Shown here one piece after another: positions 52,414 to 60,710 of a DNA stretch of 64,000 nucleotides. The position numbers and the translations under genes were made by a program. Position 1 is the first letter of the stretch. Every line of letters starts with the position of its first letter. Below the pieces are notes generated by a model, which did not search any database, was not told where the DNA came from, and saw only the letters and a program-made list of their open reading frames with translations. Source of the DNA: Butyricimonas faecihominis (lineage in GTDB: Bacteria; Bacteroidota; Bacteroidia; Bacteroidales; Marinifilaceae); assembly GCF_033096445.1 (NCBI RefSeq), contig NZ_AP028155.1, positions 1,927,880 through 1,991,879 on the forward strand. The letters are read 5' to 3'.

Positions 52414-53751
52414 TTGGACACAGATTATATTCCCCTTGCCGGGCAGATTTTTACAGGTGCATTCACCCTCATCGATTTAATTTTCGTCATTATCCTATTG
52501 CTTTTATTATTATGCTCGGCATTAATTTCCGGTTCGGAGGTTGCCTATTTCTCACTTTCTCCCTCGCAATTGAAATACTTGGAAGACAACGGGTACGAGA
52601 AGGCCCGCAACCTGCAACAGAAACCCAACCGACTACTCGCCACGATTTTAATATCCAACAATTTCGTGAACGTGGCCATTGTCGTGCTGTCCACCTATCT
52701 GGTAAATTCATTATTTGATTTCTCGGCTTATCCCACGTTAGGTTTCATTATCCAAGTGATCGTGGTAACGTTCGTGATCTTACTGGCCGGAGAAATCATT
52801 CCTAAATTATACGCCAATCGTTCCCAGTTGAACATGGTGATTTTCATGGCAGGTCCACTGACCTTTTTATCACGCCTGTTCCGTCCGCTATCCGCCCTGT
52901 TGATCGGTTCCACCTCTATTATCAGCAAGCGCATGGATAAAAAGGACAATTTATCCATCGACCAATTATCCAAAGCCTTGGAATTAACCAAGGACACGGC
53001 AATCAACGAGGAAAAAGACATTTTGGAAGGCATTGTCCGTTTTGGTAATATTGACGCGGTTGACATCATCCGTCCCCGCATCAACGTGATCGCCATTGAC
53101 GGGAGTTCAAGCTACCAACAAGTGAAAGAGATCATCACTGAACATGGCTACTCACGTATGCCCGTGTACGAGGAAAACTTGGATAACATCACGGGAATCC
53201 TCTACGTGAAGGATTTATTACAACATCTGGATGAAAAAGAGGACTTTCACTGGCAAACCTTAATCCGTCCGGCCTATTTTGTCCCAGAAACCAAAAAGAT
53301 CAACGACCTGCTGGAAGAGTTCCAAACGAAAAAGGTGCACTTGGCGATTGTTGTTGATGAATACGGGGGAACCACCGGAATCGTCACGATGGAAGATATT
53401 ATCGAAGAGATCGTGGGCGACATTAATGATGAATACGACGAACAGGAAATTGTTTACACGCGGGACAAGAATGGGGCATATATTTTCGAGGCCTCCACGC
53501 TGTTGAACGATTTCTACAAGATCACGGACATAGAGGAGGATTCATTTCAAGAAGTGGAGGGAGATGCTGACACCTTGGCCGGACTGATCCTTGAAATCAA
53601 GGGGGAACTTCCTCACAAGGACGAGGTGATTACATACAAAGAACATCAATTCAAAGTACTCGAAGTTGACAACAGGCGAATCAAGAAAATTCAATACAAA
53701 AAGACCGGGCAAGTCCCTCTCTCGCCTATAACTGCCCCGCCGATAAGCTAG
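52414..53751 (+). CDS. gldE: GldE-like CNNM/CorC-family membrane protein
   Basis: A 445-residue protein with an N-terminal DUF21/CNNM membrane domain (LIDLIFVIILLLLLLCSALISGSEVAYFSLS, in part), two CBS domains (from about residue 205, VDIIRPRINVIAIDG; IVVDEYGGTTGIVTMEDIIEEIVGDI) and a C-terminal CorC transporter-associated domain. In Bacteroidetes this is named GldE after gliding, but non-gliding species keep it; related proteins handle Mg2+ or other cations. It appears to start with TTG at 52414, since no ATG is nearby. The AT-rich spacer before it carries an inverted repeat of AAAAACTAAAA type. The IS inserted 120 bases after its stop. Confidence 0.88.
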   Translation: MDTDYIPLAGQIFTGAFTLIDLIFVIILLLLLLCSALISGSEVAYFSLSPSQLKYLEDNGYEKARNLQQKPNRLLATILISNNFVNVAIVVLSTYLVNSLFDFSAYPTLGFIIQVIVVTFVILLAGEIIPKLYANRSQLNMVIFMAGPLTFLSRLFRPLSALLIGSTSIISKRMDKKDNLSIDQLSKALELTKDTAINEEKDILEGIVRFGNIDAVDIIRPRINVIAIDGSSSYQQVKEIITEHGYSRMPVYEENLDNITGILYVKDLLQHLDEKEDFHWQTLIRPAYFVPETKKINDLLEEFQTKKVHLAIVVDEYGGTTGIVTMEDIIEEIVGDINDEYDEQEIVYTRDKNGAYIFEASTLLNDFYKITDIEEDSFQEVEGDADTLAGLILEIKGELPHKDEVITYKEHQFKVLEVDNRRIKKIQYKKTGQVPLSPITAPPIS

Positions 53752-53786
53752 GACAAGTACTCTGCAAATATACACCCCTTACATAC

Positions 53787-53842
53787 CATGAACACCGGTT
53801 CATGTTCATAGTATGTATATGCTATGTTCATGCTATGTCCAT
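53787..53842. repeat. Cluster of dyads and a tandem repeat next to the IS
   Basis: Three elements in 56 bases: a CATGAAC-ACCG-GTTCATG hairpin (53787-53804), an inverted CATAG/CTATG pair (53807-53826), and a tandem 11-mer GCTATGTTCAT / GCTATGTCCAT (53821-53842) with one mismatch. It starts 36 bases after gldE ends and stops 28 bases before the IS. Confidence 0.6.
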
Positions 53843-53912
53843 GAGCTAGACTATCGGCGGGGGAAGGGATTGTATTGTCCTGAAAAAAGTTTACAGTAAA
53901 CTTAGTAAACCA

Positions 53913-54338
53913 ATGTCAGAATTAAATTTTCCCCCTGTTCGTCGTCGTTATTACGCCGTGAAGACGAAATTATCAGCGGTACGAGATCGAATAATCAATG
54001 AAATGGGTTACGCGGAAGTTCTAGCCAAGTACGAGGTCAAACCCTCGACTTTTCACGTTTGGCTACACAAGTATAAATCTCGCGTTTTATCGGAAGAACA
54101 ACACAAACGTTTATCTTCGCGTAATTACAAAATGTTATACCCGATGACCGATCAAGAACGCGCCGAGCTGGAGTCTTTACGTCAGGAAGTAGAGAAACAG
54201 AAAATACTAGTGGAAGCTTACGAGTTAATGCTAGAGTTAGCCAGGGAACGCCTGCATGTTGATGTAAAAAAAAACTACGAGGAGATGCTATTAGCGGGAT
54301 TGTCGAGAGACAAAAAGAGCGGGGAGGTAAAGCCGTGA
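53913..54338 (+). CDS. IS3 transposase OrfA
   Basis: A 141-residue protein with an N-terminal helix-turn-helix (INEMGYAEVLAKYEVKPSTFHVWLHKY) that recognises the IS ends and a C-terminal leucine-zipper-like helix (RAELESLRQEVEKQKILVEAYELMLELARERL, in part). It stops with TGA 54336-54338, overlapping the start of OrfB. A run of nine A before its end allows -1 frameshifting to make the OrfAB transposase. Confidence 0.88.
   Translation: MSELNFPPVRRRYYAVKTKLSAVRDRIINEMGYAEVLAKYEVKPSTFHVWLHKYKSRVLSEEQHKRLSSRNYKMLYPMTDQERAELESLRQEVEKQKILVEAYELMLELARERLHVDVKKNYEEMLLAGLSRDKKSGEVKP
54266..54274 (+). promoter_or_regulatory. Likely -1 frameshift site of the IS (A9)
   Basis: In the OrfA frame the run reads GTA AAA AAA AAC, which allows A-AAA-AAA slippage. 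The -1 frame is then open from here into OrfB without a stop, giving a single OrfAB fusion, the usual IS3 active transposase. Confidence 0.7.
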
Positions 54339-55171
54339 CGGAACACCTTTGCAATTCCCTTGGCTACAGCAAGCAGGCTTATTACAAGAGCCTCCGTGCC
54401 GATCGTGGAGGCGAGGAACGCGAGCGTTACGTTCTTTCCATCGTCCAGGATATTCGCCGTGACATGCCTAACCTCGGGGTTAATAAATTGTGGAACATGC
54501 TGGGGTCTAACGGGCTTCCCGTCGGTCGGGATTGGCTTTATCGTTTACTTCACCTTCACGATTTAATGATAAAACAGAAGAAGTACCGGGTCATCACGAC
54601 GGATTCCCGGGCGTGGCATCGCCAGTACCCGAACCTGGTGAAAGGGCTTCGAGTTACCCGCCCCAACCAGGTATGGGTCAGTGATATCACGTACCTGTCA
54701 ACGAGTGCCGGTTTCGTGTATCTCTCGCTGGTAACCGACGCTTATTCCCGGCGGATCACGGGGTGGGAAGTTCACCCCACCCTGGACTCGTCCGGTCCCG
54801 TGAAGGCGTTGTGCCGGGCGTTGGCAACGCTACCTCCCAACTTTAGCGATAAGCTTGTTCATCACTCGGATCGGGGTGGGCAATACTGCTCCTCGCTGTA
54901 CACCGGGATATTGAAAGAACACGGTATTCAAGTCAGCGTGACACAAGATGGCTCCCCTTACGATAACGGTATCGCCGAGAGAGTGAACGGGATTTTGAAA
55001 CGGGAATGGTTAAACGATATGGTCTTGAGAGATATTGACCAGGCGAGAATGCAAGTGGAGAGAATCATCGGGATATACAACACCAGAAGACCACACATGG
55101 CTATCGGGTTGAAAGTTCCGGACCAGGCACACCGCGATAAAAAAGAGTTATTCGCCAGGGTCATGTATTGA
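54335..55171 (+). CDS. IS3 transposase OrfB (DDE integrase core)
   Basis: A 278-residue integrase-like catalytic part, starting at GTG 54335 if not made by frameshift. N-terminal HTH_21-type helices (LGYSKQAYYKSLRAD), then the DDE triad: first Asp in VWVSDITYLS, second in HHSDRGGQYCS, Glu in NGIAERVNGILKREW, with the family spacing of 35 residues between the last two. All three are intact, so the enzyme should be active. Confidence 0.92.
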   Translation: MTEHLCNSLGYSKQAYYKSLRADRGGEERERYVLSIVQDIRRDMPNLGVNKLWNMLGSNGLPVGRDWLYRLLHLHDLMIKQKKYRVITTDSRAWHRQYPNLVKGLRVTRPNQVWVSDITYLSTSAGFVYLSLVTDAYSRRITGWEVHPTLDSSGPVKALCRALATLPPNFSDKLVHHSDRGGQYCSSLYTGILKEHGIQVSVTQDGSPYDNGIAERVNGILKREWLNDMVLRDIDQARMQVERIIGIYNTRRPHMAIGLKVPDQAHRDKKELFARVMY

Positions 55172-55180
55172 CGCCAAGTG

Positions 55181-55216
55181 TTATTGGCATCCCGGGAATT
55201 CCCGGGATGCCAATAA
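55181..55216. repeat. Perfect 36-bp palindrome inside the IS
   Basis: TTATTGGCATCCCGGG, then AATT, then the reverse complement of the first arm: 36 of 36 bases are palindromic. It lies 10 bases after the OrfB stop. In RNA it would be a very stable hairpin with a four-base loop, so probably a terminator for the transposase message, though no T-run follows on the plus strand. Confidence 0.8.
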
Positions 55217-55390
55217 AAAAGTAAAACTATTACAGGAATTACAGTTTTTTGAAGTAAACTTGTAACAGAAAATAGAATTGAAAATGCTTTATACAATTTA
55301 TTGAATGTCAAATCTAGTAAACCAATTTTAGGAAACTACAGATACCCAAAGGCGGACAAAGGGGCGTTCATCGAACACTTTTAATTCCCA

Positions 55391-56959
55391 CTAAAACATT
55401 GCCTTCCCATGTGCCGTGTAAGGAACATTTATTCCCAATATCTTACACAAAGTAGGTAATAAATCCGACATCGTGTAGTTCCCTTTCAAATCGGCCTTCA
55501 CTCCCGCACCGTATAAATACAGGGGAACAATCGGACGCTTGGTATGCCGAAAATAAGTATCCTCCAACTCTTTCAGTTCCGAAACCCAAGTCGGATGGAT
55601 ACAGAAAAAGACATCCCCACTACGTTTGTGAGAAAACGAATTCTGAACCAACCGATTTACCCCTTCCGGGAAGGAAGTGTGCGTTAATGAATAGGCTGTC
55701 ATGACTTTGGCTACCCCTTCGAACTCGATCATAAAATCAGCCACTTTATCCTGCATTTCTTTCAGATTTATCTTCTTCTGCTCGATCAGATCCCGGTTCA
55801 AATAGATTTGTCCCTGATCATAATCGGAAATCCAGTCACCCGGCCCGTAAACCAAACCCAAGTAAGACTTCAACAAGGCCACAGATTTAAATATACTAAA
55901 ATAATCAGAGTTCACTTTAATCTTCCGCAAATCCTCCGGCATCAATTCCCGCATCTCGGAAAAGGTCACGAACAGCGTGTAGTTTCCTTTCCCGACCCGG
56001 GTATCCAACTTACTTACCAATGCCGCAATATCCATATCCAAACGGATCAACATATCTTTCTCCTCGCTCGAATCTATCGTGAAATCCCGGGACATATAGT
56101 CTAAACAGGAAAAGTTCAAGGCCAGCAAATCCGGATCATTATCCACTCCCAACCTTTCCTCGTCAATCAATTTTTCGGCCAACACACGTACCAATGTATT
56201 CGCGTAAGGTGTAGCTTTCAAAACCCGGTAAGTATTATATTCCTTCTTTGCCCGGGCTATATCATAATAGAAATGATTCGTCAGGCGAATACGGGCAGCC
56301 GACTTATCCTCGTCAGACAACATCATCCATCCTTTATTCACGAAATGATCGCTCTCGACCCATGTATTATACATTCTCAACCATTCGGGTAATTCCGAAC
56401 GATAATAAGAAGAGGACACCCATTTACCCGTTTTCTCGCTGAACCAGATGGCCATATCGGCACTACTTCCCCCACTTAGAACAGCTTCGTCACCATTCAT
56501 GGCAATACTGAACACCCGGGACATGGGATTATTCCATTTCATGGCGCTCCCCAAGCTCATCGTCTGCAAATAATCGGGAGACAAACTTTTTATACTATCC
56601 GCCTGTTGATCACCGATTTCCGTATAACGATCGGATCGAGTAGAATACTGACGTTTCCGGCGTAAACGATCGTACCACGCCCTCGACACGATCCCATGTT
56701 CTGTGGGTAACATACCCGTGTAAATCGATGCGTGATCCACCCCGGTTTGCGTGTAAAAATAGTTATAATTCATATTCACCCGGACTCCTTGTTTCATGAT
56801 CCGTTTCAAACCATTCTCCGACAATTCGTTAGCATACATATCCATCCATTCTGGATAAAAATGACTGATTACCACTCCCACTATCAATTTCGGTTTTTCT
56901 TCCGCGAAAACACCAGATACCCAAGCCAATACACTCGCTAATAACAACAACTTTTTCAC
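55391..56959 (-). CDS. Alkaline-phosphatase-fold periplasmic protein, probable pseudoenzyme
   Basis: A 522-residue exported protein of the PafA-like alkaline phosphatase superfamily. Signal peptide VKKLLLLASVLAWVSGVFA from GTG 56959 (the frame reaches TTG 56998). The catalytic Thr is kept (T72 in TQTGVDHASIYTG), but several metal ligands are changed: the first Asp (VVDQ in active members) is S32 in VVISHFY; the Asn near NNWYD is SRAWYD; the DxxxH pair is D287/R291 in CLDYMSRD; the DH of TADHG is S334/E335 in TFSEM. The final His is kept (H517, TAHGK). So phosphatase action is doubtful. Its gene ends close to the IS, with no other partner. Confidence 0.8.
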   Translation of the reverse strand: MKKLLLLASVLAWVSGVFAEEKPKLIVGVVISHFYPEWMDMYANELSENGLKRIMKQGVRVNMNYNYFYTQTGVDHASIYTGMLPTEHGIVSRAWYDRLRRKRQYSTRSDRYTEIGDQQADSIKSLSPDYLQTMSLGSAMKWNNPMSRVFSIAMNGDEAVLSGGSSADMAIWFSEKTGKWVSSSYYRSELPEWLRMYNTWVESDHFVNKGWMMLSDEDKSAARIRLTNHFYYDIARAKKEYNTYRVLKATPYANTLVRVLAEKLIDEERLGVDNDPDLLALNFSCLDYMSRDFTIDSSEEKDMLIRLDMDIAALVSKLDTRVGKGNYTLFVTFSEMRELMPEDLRKIKVNSDYFSIFKSVALLKSYLGLVYGPGDWISDYDQGQIYLNRDLIEQKKINLKEMQDKVADFMIEFEGVAKVMTAYSLTHTSFPEGVNRLVQNSFSHKRSGDVFFCIHPTWVSELKELEDTYFRHTKRPIVPLYLYGAGVKADLKGNYTMSDLLPTLCKILGINVPYTAHGKAMF

Positions 56960-57120
56960 GATCGTTTCTATTTTATAAATTCGTATTTCTGATCCCAAGT
57001 TTCAAATCCTCAGTATAGACACAAAAATAATCAGAATATGATAATTTACAACTTATAATTCTTTCAATTCTTAATTGTTTCGTATCTTTACGGCAAGAAT
57101 CTATAATAACCATATCCATT

Positions 57121-57744
57121 ATGACTGAGAAAAAGTGCCAGTTGACAGAAAAACTGAGGAACTATGTTTATCGCTACGGAACTGAATTATCGGACGATAA
57201 ATTGAAGAAAATGGGAACTTCTCTTGAGGAGATTAACGAGAATTTCTCAGACATGGAAGACATCGCAAAGAGTATCTTCGAGCAAGAGCGGATTGCTTTT
57301 GAAAAGATATTCAAAGAATACGATTTCGACGGATGGAACGCGATTGACATTCTACTACTGGTTGGAAACGAGATCCACCAGCGCTTTTTTAACGTGTCAC
57401 CTTCCGTCAGCTACAAATTAGCCGAGGCGTTCCCGGAACTATTCGAACAGCACAAGCTGGAACGTTCTAATTTTATCTACGAGAAGATTAAAATTAACAT
57501 CGAGAAGGGAATGCAACAAGGTATGTATAAAAACGACGTATCAAGTGAAATGGTTGCCCGCATGTATATTGCCAAACTGAACGATATTCACAATCAAGAG
57601 ATCTACCCTCCCGAAGTCTTTGATTTCGCTACCATTTTCAACAATTTGATTGACGGGGTAATCAAAACCATCACGAACGAGGATGGATGGCAATATTACA
57701 AACAGCGTAAACAACTGTACAGCGTATTAAGTTTTAACAGGTAA
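57121..57744 (+). CDS. TetR-like protein with degenerate DNA-binding region
   Basis: A 207-residue helical protein. The C-terminal ligand-binding half follows the Bacteroidales TetR/AcrR pattern: FPELFEQHKLERSNFIYEKIK, NIEKGMQQGMYKNDVSSEMVARMYIAKL (in part). Where the helix-turn-helix should be, the aligned part reads DDKLKKMGTSLEEINENFSDMEDI, in which recognition-helix positions are Glu, Asn and Asp in place of basic residues. DNA binding is therefore doubtful. It lies 10 bases before an Lrp-type regulator, so both are in one transcript. A near-consensus -7 box (TATCTTTA) precedes the gene. Confidence 0.65.
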   Translation: MTEKKCQLTEKLRNYVYRYGTELSDDKLKKMGTSLEEINENFSDMEDIAKSIFEQERIAFEKIFKEYDFDGWNAIDILLLVGNEIHQRFFNVSPSVSYKLAEAFPELFEQHKLERSNFIYEKIKINIEKGMQQGMYKNDVSSEMVARMYIAKLNDIHNQEIYPPEVFDFATIFNNLIDGVIKTITNEDGWQYYKQRKQLYSVLSFNR

Positions 57745-57754
57745 AAAGAAAACA

Positions 57755-58231
57755 ATGAGTGCAAAATATCAAATTGATGACATCGATCGCAAGATCTTGT
57801 CTCATCTTGTAAAAAATGCAAGAATCCCCTTTTTGGAAATAGCCCGGGAATGTGGCATATCCGGAGCCGCCATCCACCAACGCGTGAAAAAGATGGAAGA
57901 CTCCGGTATTATCGAAGGTTCCCGTTTTATCGTGAAACCCGATGCGCTTGGTTTTGGTGTATGCGCTTTTATCGGGGTTATCCTTGACCACGCTCACACC
58001 TACAAGACTGTCGTGAAAGAGATTGAAAGCATCCCGGAAGTTACAGAATGTCACTTTATCACGGGCGGTTTTACCTTTTTGATTAAATTAAGATGTAATG
58101 ATCACCAACATTTGATGGATATTCTGATCAACACGTTACAGAACATCCCCGGTATCGCTAAAACCGAAACATTCATCTCCTTGGATCAGCTTATCGAGAA
58201 ACAGATAGCCCTATCCCCACAGGACAAATAG
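57755..58231 (+). CDS. Lrp/AsnC-family transcriptional regulator
   Basis: A 158-residue regulator with an N-terminal winged HTH (DDIDRKILSHLVKNARIPFLEIARECGISGAAIHQRVKKMEDSGII, in part) and a C-terminal RAM (effector-binding) domain including VCAFIGVILDHA and VTECHFITGGFTFLIKL. Such proteins respond to amino acids and form octamers. It directly follows the TetR-like gene. Targets unknown. Confidence 0.93.
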   Translation: MSAKYQIDDIDRKILSHLVKNARIPFLEIARECGISGAAIHQRVKKMEDSGIIEGSRFIVKPDALGFGVCAFIGVILDHAHTYKTVVKEIESIPEVTECHFITGGFTFLIKLRCNDHQHLMDILINTLQNIPGIAKTETFISLDQLIEKQIALSPQDK

Positions 58232-58246
58232 TCGTTTTAAGTTAAA

Positions 58247-59155
58247 TCAAACCGTCATATTTTTCTTCTTCCTGGATAGTTTTGGGGCAATTACTTTCAA
58301 TACTCCAGGAAGTACTTTTACCTTTACCGGAGACTCCAAAGTATACGGGTCTCCATCAATATGAGCTTTATTCAAGTCTCCTTCCAAAATCGCCTCCCTG
58401 CATTGGATTTCGCTAAAATAAGGAAGTCGAGCGATCTTGGAATTCATAAAGCAATAGAGGAAACGAGGTATTTGATAATATTTAGGCCTCTTCAAAATGC
58501 AAATATCAACCAGCCCGTCCCGTAACGAGGCTTTGGGGGCTATCGAGGCATTATTTCCATACTGGGAACTATTGGCAACACTCAAAACGAAACAATCTTC
58601 CTCCCACGTTTTCCCATCTATATGAAACACGTAACGCTTACCGGGGTAACGAAACCACATATGCACGATCGAGTAGATATAAGAAAATATTCCCCGGATC
58701 TTCATGGTACTAAAAAAGTGTGCCACCTCGGCATCAAAGCCAAAACCACTCACGTTCAACGAGTAATGGCCATTAATTTCCACGACATCAATATCCGTGG
58801 TCTCACTTTTCAAAATCTGTTTCAACGCTTTATTCATCATCTGGGAAAAACCTAAATGACGGGCAAAGCCGTTACCACTCCCTAAAGAGATCACGCCAAA
58901 AGCGATGCCCGTATTTATCAGGGCAGTACCGATTTCATTTACTGTACCATCCCCACCTGCCGCAATGATATGCGTGTAATTCTGATGCTTGGCCTGCTCC
59001 ACGATCTCTTTTGCGTGTCCGGCATATTCCGTGAAACGTATATTGTACTCGATGTGTTTGTACGCCGCAATATGCCTTATCCGGTAAGGAATCTCCCAGC
59101 CCAAACCGAATCCCGATATAGGATTCACGATAAACAATATTCGATAATGAACCAC
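58247..59155 (-). CDS. YegS/BmrU-type lipid kinase (diacylglycerol kinase catalytic domain)
   Basis: A 302-residue lipid kinase that phosphorylates diacylglycerol or a sphingoid/lipid alcohol. The nucleotide-binding GGDGTVNEIG lies at about residues 67-76, and GSGNGFARHLG follows at about 96. The N-terminus RILFIVNPISGFG is typical of the fold. Bacteroidetes use members of this family in lipid recycling; the precise lipid is not predictable. Starts with GTG 59155. Convergent with the Lrp gene, 15 bases between the stops. Confidence 0.9.
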   Translation of the reverse strand: MVHYRILFIVNPISGFGLGWEIPYRIRHIAAYKHIEYNIRFTEYAGHAKEIVEQAKHQNYTHIIAAGGDGTVNEIGTALINTGIAFGVISLGSGNGFARHLGFSQMMNKALKQILKSETTDIDVVEINGHYSLNVSGFGFDAEVAHFFSTMKIRGIFSYIYSIVHMWFRYPGKRYVFHIDGKTWEEDCFVLSVANSSQYGNNASIAPKASLRDGLVDICILKRPKYYQIPRFLYCFMNSKIARLPYFSEIQCREAILEGDLNKAHIDGDPYTLESPVKVKVLPGVLKVIAPKLSRKKKNMTV

Positions 59156-59254
59156 GTGTTAATTTTAGATTTAATGATTTTAGATTCTGGCAGCCTAAGC
59201 TGCCACTAACATAGCGCCACACAGATCTTATGACCTCTCTCCCATTTTCAATTG

Positions 59255-60577
59255 CTAATTGTCTTTCCGTCCGATTCCGTAATACATATAACCGAATTCT
59301 TTCATCTGTTCCGGACTGTATATATTTCTTCCGTCAAATATAATCTTGTGCTTTAATGCTTTTTCGATAAAAGTAAACTTGGGAATCTTGAATTCAGCCC
59401 ATTCCGTCACCACGATCAAGGCATCGGCATCGGTCAACGCATCATACATATTATCCGCGTATTCGATACGATCACCAATCCGTCTCTTACACTCTTCCAT
59501 AGCCACCGGATCAAATCCTCGTACCACAGCTCCGGCCCCCACTAATTTATCAATTAACACCAATGAAGGAGCTTCTCGCAAATCATCCGTACCCGGTTTA
59601 AACGACAATCCCCACATGGCAAAACGTTTTCCCGTCAAATTCGGCCCGAAGTGTGAAGTGATCTTTCGGAACAACACGCTCTTCTGGTTCTCGTTCACCC
59701 GCTCGACGGCTTTCAACAATTCCAAGCTATGCCCGTGATCATCCCCCGTGCGAATCAACGCCTTCACGTCCTTCGGGAAACAGGAACCGCCATAACCGCA
59801 CCCGGCATTCAAGAATTTCTTCCCGATACGGGAATCACTACCGATACCTTTCTTCACGGCTTCCACGTCAGCCCCGACAATCTCACACAAATTAGCGATG
59901 TCATTCATAAACGAAATACGGGTAGCCAGCATCGAGTTTGCCGCGTATTTAGTCATTTCCGCCGACAATATATCCATAAAATAGATCGGTGTATTATTCA
60001 ATATAAAAGCATGGTATAAACGTTCCATGACCCGACGGGCACGATCACTCTCCACCCCGATCACCACGCGATCCGGAGAGATAAAATCGTTCACCGCATC
60101 CCCTTCCTTCAAGAATTCCGGATTAGAAGCCACGTCAAATGCCACCTCGACACCTCGTTTTTCCAAAGCTGCTTGAATTACTCCTTTCACCTTGTAATTC
60201 GTTCCCACGGGCACCGTTGATTTCGTCACCACGACAATATAATCATTTATGATCTCCCCGATTTCACGAGCCACATCCAGCACATAGTGCAGGTCGGCAC
60301 TCCCATCCTCATCAGGCGGGGTTCCCACGGCAATAAAAACAGCATCAGCATCCTTCAATGCCTCTCTCAACGAAGTAGTGAAAAAGAGGCGTCCATCTTC
60401 CCGGTTCCGGGTCACCAGCTCGGCCAGTCCGGGTTCATATATAGGCATACCCCCATGATTCAACAACTCGATCTTGACATTGTTAACATCGACACACGTT
60501 ACGGTTACTCCCGTTTCGGCTAAACATGTTCCAGACACAAGTCCGACATAACCGGTTCCAACAACAGCTATTCTCAT
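59255..60577 (-). CDS. ugd: UDP-glucose 6-dehydrogenase
   Basis: A 440-residue NAD-dependent enzyme oxidising UDP-glucose to UDP-glucuronate for polysaccharide synthesis. Rossmann motif GTGYVG at 7-12 (MRIAVVGTGYVGLVSG), catalytic C266 in CGYGGSCFPKD, and the C-terminal binding domain with WGLSFKPGTDDLREAPS. Start placed at ATG 60577 by the Rossmann strand; the frame is open 24 codons upstream. A -7 box TATTTTTG (minus strand, 60624-60631) fits this start. No other capsule gene is adjacent. Confidence 0.95.
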   Translation of the reverse strand: MRIAVVGTGYVGLVSGTCLAETGVTVTCVDVNNVKIELLNHGGMPIYEPGLAELVTRNREDGRLFFTTSLREALKDADAVFIAVGTPPDEDGSADLHYVLDVAREIGEIINDYIVVVTKSTVPVGTNYKVKGVIQAALEKRGVEVAFDVASNPEFLKEGDAVNDFISPDRVVIGVESDRARRVMERLYHAFILNNTPIYFMDILSAEMTKYAANSMLATRISFMNDIANLCEIVGADVEAVKKGIGSDSRIGKKFLNAGCGYGGSCFPKDVKALIRTGDDHGHSLELLKAVERVNENQKSVLFRKITSHFGPNLTGKRFAMWGLSFKPGTDDLREAPSLVLIDKLVGAGAVVRGFDPVAMEECKRRIGDRIEYADNMYDALTDADALIVVTEWAEFKIPKFTFIEKALKHKIIFDGRNIYSPEQMKEFGYMYYGIGRKDN

Positions 60578-60674
60578 ATTATCTATTTTACCTCCCAAAT
60601 TAGGGTCTGATTTTTCATTTTCGCAAAAATATAAATTTAAAACGAACAATAAGTTCCCATACCGTTTTTTTATT

Positions 60675-60682
60675 TAATTTTG
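60675..60682 (+). promoter_or_regulatory. Likely -7 element of the alpha-2-macroglobulin gene
   Basis: TAATTTTG matches TAnnTTTG and lies 28 bases before the ATG. No clear TTTG at -33. Confidence 0.45.
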
Positions 60683-60710
60683 TCTTAATGATAAATCAAA
60701 CATTACCAGC

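Larger units (their letters stand above)
53871..55340 (+). mobile_element. IS3-family insertion sequence, apparently complete (1470 bp)
   Basis: Boundaries were set from the ends. Left terminal repeat TGTATTGTCCTGAAAAAAGT (53871 onward) and the reverse complement of the right end (55340 backward, TGTAGTTTCCTAAAATTGGT) match at 18 of 24 positions without gaps. GAT flanks both ends (53868-53870, 55341-55343), a 3-bp target duplication as expected for IS3. Inside are OrfA and OrfB in the -1 frame relation, and TAGTAAACCAAT occurs near both ends (53903-53914, 55315-55326), possibly a transposase-binding site. Both genes look intact, so the copy may be active. The likely subgroup (IS150/IS3) is not assigned. 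Confidence 0.88.

Noticed and set aside
55231-55243. An alternative right end of the IS at 55243
   Set aside because: It pairs with the left end only with gaps and gives no target duplication; the end at 55340 pairs without gaps and is flanked by GAT like the left.
55253-55384. A 43-codon plus-strand reading frame ending just before the phosphatase-like gene, with protein-like sequence (NYRYPKADKGAFIEHF)
   Set aside because: It runs across the right end of the IS (55340) and the target duplication, has no start, and so is a chance frame or at most a scrap of the pre-insertion sequence.
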